A stretch of 10,418 nucleotides of DNA from Bacteroidales bacterium (GTDB taxonomy: Bacteria; Bacteroidota; Bacteroidia; Bacteroidales; UBA3663). The position numbers and the translations under genes are program-made. Below, piece by piece: positions 6,522 to 10,418 of this stretch (its first letter is position 1; each line of letters opens with the position of its first letter). The DNA lies in NCBI GenBank assembly GCA_016293065.1, contig JAEDEY010000076.1, forward strand, positions 1-10,418, written 5' to 3'. The notes below the pieces were generated by a model that saw only the letters and a program-made list of their open reading frames with translations, did not search any database and had not been told where the DNA came from.

Positions 6522-8453
6522 ATGAGAAATCTAAATAAATTAGCTTCAGTCTTTTCAGCCACTGCAATGTTGGCAATGGCTATGGCAAGCTGTGAGGGTG
6601 GCGACCTCTATAACATCGATTCGCCAGACTGGATTGCCAATCGCGTCGATTCAATCGCCGCCTCTAAACCTACAGGCGGTGAGGAGGTAGAAGGTTTGCT
6701 TGAGGATGTCTATACAATCGGTAATACCGACTTCTCTACAGGATGGTGGGCTGTGTTCTCTAAGTACTATGTCATTCCTGACGGAGAGAAATGGATTGCT
6801 CAGTTCAACCTCAACATCAATCCTGCTGCAACCAATACTTACAAGAACTTCGCACTCATTCTCTGTAACGATGACGAACGTGGCGGAGCTACTTATAAGG
6901 AATATGGTGCTATCCGTTTCGACAATCAGCCAAGCGGTAACTCAGAGTGGGGCGACTACATCGACCGCAGCTGCGTGGAGAGTTCGCTCACATTCGAGGC
7001 TGATACCGATCCTGGTGTCGATAAGCTCGGCGGTAAGGTGACCCTTACTATCGACCGCTCGGAGCCTGGTGCATTCACAGTGACTATGACAAATGGTACC
7101 GTCACCAAGACTTACAAGCAGAAGAGCGCGCTTGAGAACCTCAATGCTGATGCTTCAAACACCAACATGCGTGCCTTCCTCGTTCCTGAAGGATCGTTCA
7201 TCGACTTCCTCGGAACAACTATCGAGCCTATCGGTGGTCTCACTTCTCGTGAGGATAAGCTGCCTCTCAGCATGAAGCTCGGTGGCGTTGCAAAGAAGGT
7301 TCTTGTAGGTACTCCATTCGAAGAGGCATTTGCCAATGTGACTGCCGAGATTCAGTTCGAGCAGGAAGTAACCAAGACTGTCACTGCTGCTGATCTCGTA
7401 TTCCAAGTTGTGCCAGATATGGAGACATTGGGCAAGAAGACTCTCATCGCTGTATATAACAAGAGCTACAAGGGCGAGCTTTGCCAGCCTATCGTAGGTA
7501 CTGCTGAGTTTGAGGTAGTCGATAAGCTCTACAGCATGGTAGGTGCTGCCGACAACTCTACAGGCTTCTGGGGTGCTCACTCTGACAATATCAAGGTGGC
7601 TCCTGGCGAGACTTATGTTTCTGTCTTCACTAACTACACAAGCGGAGTCAGCAACTGGAACAACTTCGTCATCGTTCTCGACAGCGAAGATACAACAACC
7701 GAATATGCTGTGGTTCGTGCCGACAATTTTGGTTGGGGCTCTGGCTATGACGTTTGCACACCAAGCGGTGGACAGGCAGACTGGGGTACATGGCTCGCAG
7801 CTATGAATGGTGCAAAGGTAACTGCCTACATCACTAACAATGGCGATGGCACAGCTGATGTCAAGACTGTCATGAACGGTACAGATGGCGAGACTTACTA
7901 TCAGGACTACATCGGAATCGGTGTAAGCGACCCTGAGAACTTCTACTTCCGCTATACTGTCGATGGCAGCCACATCGAATTTGACCAGATGGTAGGTGCT
8001 GACGATAACTCTACAGCCTTCTGGGGTGCTCACTCTGACAACTTCCAGGTTCCTGCAGGTACAACTGCTCATACTTCGTTCATCAACCACACTACCGGTG
8101 CTAACAACTGGAATAACTTCGTAGTCGTGCTCGACAGCGAGGATACTCTTACTGAGTATGCTGTGGTTCGTGCCGACAACTTTGGTTGGGGTTCAGGATA
8201 TGATGGAATTTGTACTGCTGAGACTACCGTTCCTGACTGGGCTACATGGCTCGCAGCAATGGATGGTGCAAAGGTTGACCTCTATGTCACTAACCATGGT
8301 GATGGCACAGCCGATGTATTGGCAATCATGATTGGCACAGATGGCGAGGAATACATCCAGAGCTATACCGGCATTGCCGTAAGCAATCCTGATGACTTCT
8401 TCTTCAATCTGACTGTCGATGGCAGCCACCTCGTATTCGACGTTACTCTGTAA
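6522..8453 (+). CDS. SGBP-like surface lipoprotein with three related beta-sandwich-like modules (SusE/F position)
   Basis: I do not recognise a named family, but position and build suggest a surface glycan-binding protein working with the SusC/D pair. A lipoprotein signal ends at lipobox MASC with Cys24, followed by EGGD, consistent with surface export. After a linker, a first module spans about 64-239 (STGWW at 72-76; NFALILCNDD; KEYGAIRFDN; a closing GSFIDF). About 240-336 look like a small Ig-like beta domain. Then two near-copies follow at 339-489 and 490-643, each with MVGA-DNST-FWGAHSDN, NWNNFV-VLDSEDT, TEYAVVRADNFGWGSGYD, DW-TWLAAM and a closing VDGSH--FD. Module 1 shares the same order of motifs but is divergent. 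The repeated Trp/Tyr and Asp positions are good candidates for carbohydrate contact. The gene starts 30 bases after susD, so it is in the same operon. No catalytic motif is visible. Binding function and ligand are inferred; a CBM-like fold is a guess to be tested by structure prediction. Confidence 0.85.
   Translation: MRNLNKLASVFSATAMLAMAMASCEGGDLYNIDSPDWIANRVDSIAASKPTGGEEVEGLLEDVYTIGNTDFSTGWWAVFSKYYVIPDGEKWIAQFNLNINPAATNTYKNFALILCNDDERGGATYKEYGAIRFDNQPSGNSEWGDYIDRSCVESSLTFEADTDPGVDKLGGKVTLTIDRSEPGAFTVTMTNGTVTKTYKQKSALENLNADASNTNMRAFLVPEGSFIDFLGTTIEPIGGLTSREDKLPLSMKLGGVAKKVLVGTPFEEAFANVTAEIQFEQEVTKTVTAADLVFQVVPDMETLGKKTLIAVYNKSYKGELCQPIVGTAEFEVVDKLYSMVGAADNSTGFWGAHSDNIKVAPGETYVSVFTNYTSGVSNWNNFVIVLDSEDTTTEYAVVRADNFGWGSGYDVCTPSGGQADWGTWLAAMNGAKVTAYITNNGDGTADVKTVMNGTDGETYYQDYIGIGVSDPENFYFRYTVDGSHIEFDQMVGADDNSTAFWGAHSDNFQVPAGTTAHTSFINHTTGANNWNNFVVVLDSEDTLTEYAVVRADNFGWGSGYDGICTAETTVPDWATWLAAMDGAKVDLYVTNHGDGTADVLAIMIGTDGEEYIQSYTGIAVSNPDDFFFNLTVDGSHLVFDVTL
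7536..8450 (+). repeat. tandem duplication of a 453-base binding-module unit
   Basis: The unit at 7536-7988 recurs at 7989-8450. Over the first 54 bases, 50 are identical between copies, and over the first 72 residues 54 are identical; long stretches such as that for TEYAVVRADNFGWGSGYD and VDGSH are almost unchanged at DNA level. The second copy has one extra codon before the DW-TW motif. The similarity suggests recent duplication or ongoing gene conversion. Confidence 0.9.
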
Positions 8454-8472
8454 TAGTCATATTTTATAACTT

Positions 8473-8525
8473 TCTTTTCGCTCCTTGGAGATCGCTTTCA
8501 TACGGTCTCTATTGGGGCGAAAAGA
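8473..8525 (+). promoter_or_regulatory. long intercistronic hairpin between the SGBP and GH43 genes
   Basis: CTTTTCGCTCC (8474-8484) pairs with GGGGCGAAAAG (8514-8524): eleven pairs including one G-U, extended by T8473-A8525. Inside, GGAGATC (8487-8493) pairs with GGTCTCT (8504-8510), seven pairs with two G-U, closing a ten-base loop. A small internal loop separates the stems. No long U-run follows, so a strong intrinsic terminator is doubtful. An attenuator, an RNA-processing site or a 3' stabiliser of the upstream mRNA are the main alternatives. It fills most of the 87-base gap and ends 15 bases before the GH43 ATG. Confidence 0.6.
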
Positions 8526-8540
8526 TTTATTGGTTTTGGC

Positions 8541-10364
8541 ATGAAACAAATCTTTACTTCATTACTTTTCCTTACGGCAGCTTCTGTTGCATCGGCTGAT
8601 GTCAGCATCAAGCGAGTGGTGTGCCACGACCCGTCGATTGTCATCGACACCGTCACCACAGGTACGCCAGAGTCGCCAGTTTATTACATCTATGGTTCAC
8701 ATCTCGGCAATGCCAAGACTACAGCCGACCTGAATTACATCAACTGGACAGTCTTCAACAATGGCGAGGCGGCTACTGCAGCCAACGACCTTTTCTTTGA
8801 TGCCAACGGCAACAAGAGCCTGTATTCCAATGTCTATGCCGATGCTCATAAGTGGCAGTACAAGGGTGAGACAGTCAAGGGTAATCAGTGGGCACCTGAT
8901 ATCATCTACAACACTACGATGAAGAAGTGGTGCCTGTACATGAGTCTCAATGGCAATCATTGGTGCTCAAGCATCGTACTCTTCACTTCCGACCGTCCTG
9001 ATGGCGGCTGGCAGTATGTGGGTCCTGTGGTCTATTCGGGCTTCCAGGGCAAATATGAGCACGTAGGTTATGCTGCTGCCGACGACTACAAGCACACAGA
9101 TCTTGAGAAGGCAATTGGTAAGGTCGATAAACTCCCTGCACGTTATGACGTGGGCGATAAATGGGGCGATTATTGGCCAAACTGCATCGATCCATGTGTG
9201 TTCTACGATGCAGAAGGCAAGCTCTGGATGTCATACGGCTCTTGGTCGGGCGGTATCTTCATCTTCGAACTTGATGAGGCTACAGGTCTGCGCGACTATT
9301 CTGTCGAGTATCCTTCTGAGTGCTCGACTGCCAATGATTACCTGACCTGCACATCCGACCCATATTTCGGACGCAAGATTGCTGGTGGCTGCTATGTCTC
9401 GGGTGAGGCAAGCTACATACAGCGCATTGGCAAGTACTACTATCTCTTCATGAGCTATGGCGGACTCAGTGCCGTTGGCGAATATTTTGCTGTTGGCTAT
9501 CAGATGCGTGTGTTCCGCAGCGAGAAGCCTGATGGCCCATACATGGACTGTCTGACATCCAAGGGACAATCGGCTATTTTCTCAAAGTATTTCCTCAATT
9601 TCGGTAATGAAGCAACGGTCGATCGTGGAGTGCGCCTGATGTCGGCATACAAGTGGGACAGCATGAGTAAGGGTGAGATCGCACAGGGTCACAACAGTGC
9701 CATCGTCGATCATGAGGGACGCGCTCTCGTTGTTTATCACACACGCAATGTCAATAATGGAGAAGGTCACTCGGTGCGTGTGCATCAGCTCTTCCAGAAC
9801 ACCGATGGCTGGCTCGTTGCAGCTCCTTACGAATACTATGGCGAGACCGTCACGCAGGATGATATCGACAACACTCAGGAATATGCCATGGAGCAGGTGG
9901 CTGGCGACTATCAGATCATCATCCACAAGTATCGTCAGGATGCTGTGAAGCAGGAATATGCTAAGCCAGAGACCATCACGCTCGGCACCGATGGCAAGGT
10001 CACAGGCGCTTATAACGGCACATGGAGTCTTGTAGAAGGTACGGGTCACATCAAGGTCGCTCTTCAGGGAGTCCTTGGCAGAACCACATCAGTGGCTTTC
10101 AAGGGAGTGGTTGTGGCACAGCACGTCAAGCCAACACAGAAGGCTCTCTGCTTCACCGTCCTCAGCTCATCAAGCGGCGTGGCAGGAGCCAATGCTACCC
10201 GCGGCCTCTGCATCTGGGGTACACAGACACGTGCCGAGACCGATATCCCTCAGCTTGAGACCGATGAAGCTCCTGTTCAGATCTTCGACCTTAATGGCCG
10301 TCAGCAGCAACGTCTCCAGCAAGGCATGAACATTGTCAACGGCCGCATCATTTATATCAAATAA
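8541..10364 (+). CDS. GH43 arabinanase-like hydrolase with lipocalin-like C-terminal domain and sorting-like tail
   Basis: This 607-residue exported enzyme should hydrolyse alpha-L-arabinan, probably as an endo-1,5-alpha-L-arabinanase. The signal peptide is residues 1-19 (cleavage ASA before DVS), with no lipobox. The five-bladed propeller of GH43 follows with the catalytic triad visible: general base D30 (CHDPSIV), pKa modulator D217 (CIDPCVFYD) and acid E289 (SGEASYI). Further family marks are YIYGSH (49-54), WAPDIIYN (117-124), SYGSWSGGIFIFELD (231-245) and AQGHNSAIVD (381-390), whose His383 sits where GH43 arabinanases bind metal or water. About residues 450-565 resemble the lipocalin-like C-terminal domain found on Bacteroidetes GH43 arabinanases (AGDYQII through GLCIWGTQ). 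Residues 578-607 (VQIFDLNGR, GMNIVNGRIIYIK) resemble the end of a type A Por-secretion sorting domain. The gene follows the SGBP gene by 87 bases with a hairpin between. Family is strong; endo versus exo action and arabinan versus arabinoxylan are inferred. Confidence 0.93.
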   Translation: MKQIFTSLLFLTAASVASADVSIKRVVCHDPSIVIDTVTTGTPESPVYYIYGSHLGNAKTTADLNYINWTVFNNGEAATAANDLFFDANGNKSLYSNVYADAHKWQYKGETVKGNQWAPDIIYNTTMKKWCLYMSLNGNHWCSSIVLFTSDRPDGGWQYVGPVVYSGFQGKYEHVGYAAADDYKHTDLEKAIGKVDKLPARYDVGDKWGDYWPNCIDPCVFYDAEGKLWMSYGSWSGGIFIFELDEATGLRDYSVEYPSECSTANDYLTCTSDPYFGRKIAGGCYVSGEASYIQRIGKYYYLFMSYGGLSAVGEYFAVGYQMRVFRSEKPDGPYMDCLTSKGQSAIFSKYFLNFGNEATVDRGVRLMSAYKWDSMSKGEIAQGHNSAIVDHEGRALVVYHTRNVNNGEGHSVRVHQLFQNTDGWLVAAPYEYYGETVTQDDIDNTQEYAMEQVAGDYQIIIHKYRQDAVKQEYAKPETITLGTDGKVTGAYNGTWSLVEGTGHIKVALQGVLGRTTSVAFKGVVVAQHVKPTQKALCFTVLSSSSGVAGANATRGLCIWGTQTRAETDIPQLETDEAPVQIFDLNGRQQQRLQQGMNIVNGRIIYIK

Positions 10365-10418
10365 CACTACTGCTATTCTCAAAAATAGTTACTCCAATAA
10401 TGAGTGCATTTGGCATTG

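Noticed and set aside
7155..8090. 311-codon open frame on the minus strand within the SGBP gene
   Set aside because: It mirrors the strongly biased codons of the sense gene and its duplicated modules, has no signal, motif or promoter, and the translation resembles no protein I know. It is an antisense shadow.
10365..10418. Possible next gene starting with ATG at 10400, and a weak CTATT/AATAG hairpin just before it
   Set aside because: Only six codons are visible before the window ends, with no recognisable start context, and the stem is five pairs without a U-run. Neither can be supported.
1..10418. CRISPR array, tRNA, insertion sequence or phage genes
   Set aside because: No short regularly spaced repeats, no cloverleaf-like sequence, no transposase or integrase motifs in any frame; the only sizeable direct repeat is the in-frame module duplication.

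Overview
The window is part of a polysaccharide utilisation locus (PUL) from a Bacteroidales bacterium, most likely Prevotella or a close relative. The main evidence is a SusC/SusD outer-membrane pair, Bacteroidetes-type promoter elements (TTTG and TAnnTTTG), A/T-rich leaders with little Shine-Dalgarno character, and a Por-secretion-like tail on the last enzyme. The species assignment is an inference from gene types and codon style; there is no rRNA or other marker here.

Layout: positions 1-1169 (minus strand) hold the first 389 codons of an exported GH51 alpha-L-arabinofuranosidase, cut off by the window edge just after its catalytic acid/base Glu. A 341-base A/T-rich intergenic region (1170-1510) holds a divergent promoter on each strand and a series of helically phased T-tracts upstream of the plus-strand promoter. 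Four genes then run on the plus strand: susC-like transporter (1511-4726), susD-like lipoprotein (4746-6491), a 643-residue lipoprotein in the SusE/F or SGBP position with three related modules (6522-8453), and a GH43 arabinanase-like hydrolase with a C-terminal lipocalin-like domain and a short sorting-like tail (8541-10364). The first three are 19 and 30 bases apart and surely form one operon. An 87-base gap with a long imperfect hairpin separates the binding protein from the GH43 gene. The last 54 bases hold no supportable gene.

How the parts fit: the lipoproteins capture an arabinose-containing polysaccharide at the surface, SusC imports oligosaccharides through the outer membrane using TonB energy, GH43 cuts arabinan-type backbones or side chains, and GH51 removes arabinofuranosyl residues. 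Arabinan or another arabinose-rich pectic polymer is the best substrate guess; arabinoxylan is the alternative. No regulator (hybrid two-component system or sigma/anti-sigma pair) lies in the window.

The PUL itself is of a known kind. The points most worth a second look are an eight-G tract in the SusC signal-peptide codons where a one-base slip in either direction gives an almost immediate stop, the recently duplicated binding module in the surface lipoprotein, the intercistronic hairpin, the phased T-tracts, and the sorting-like tail on an enzyme that has no lipobox.
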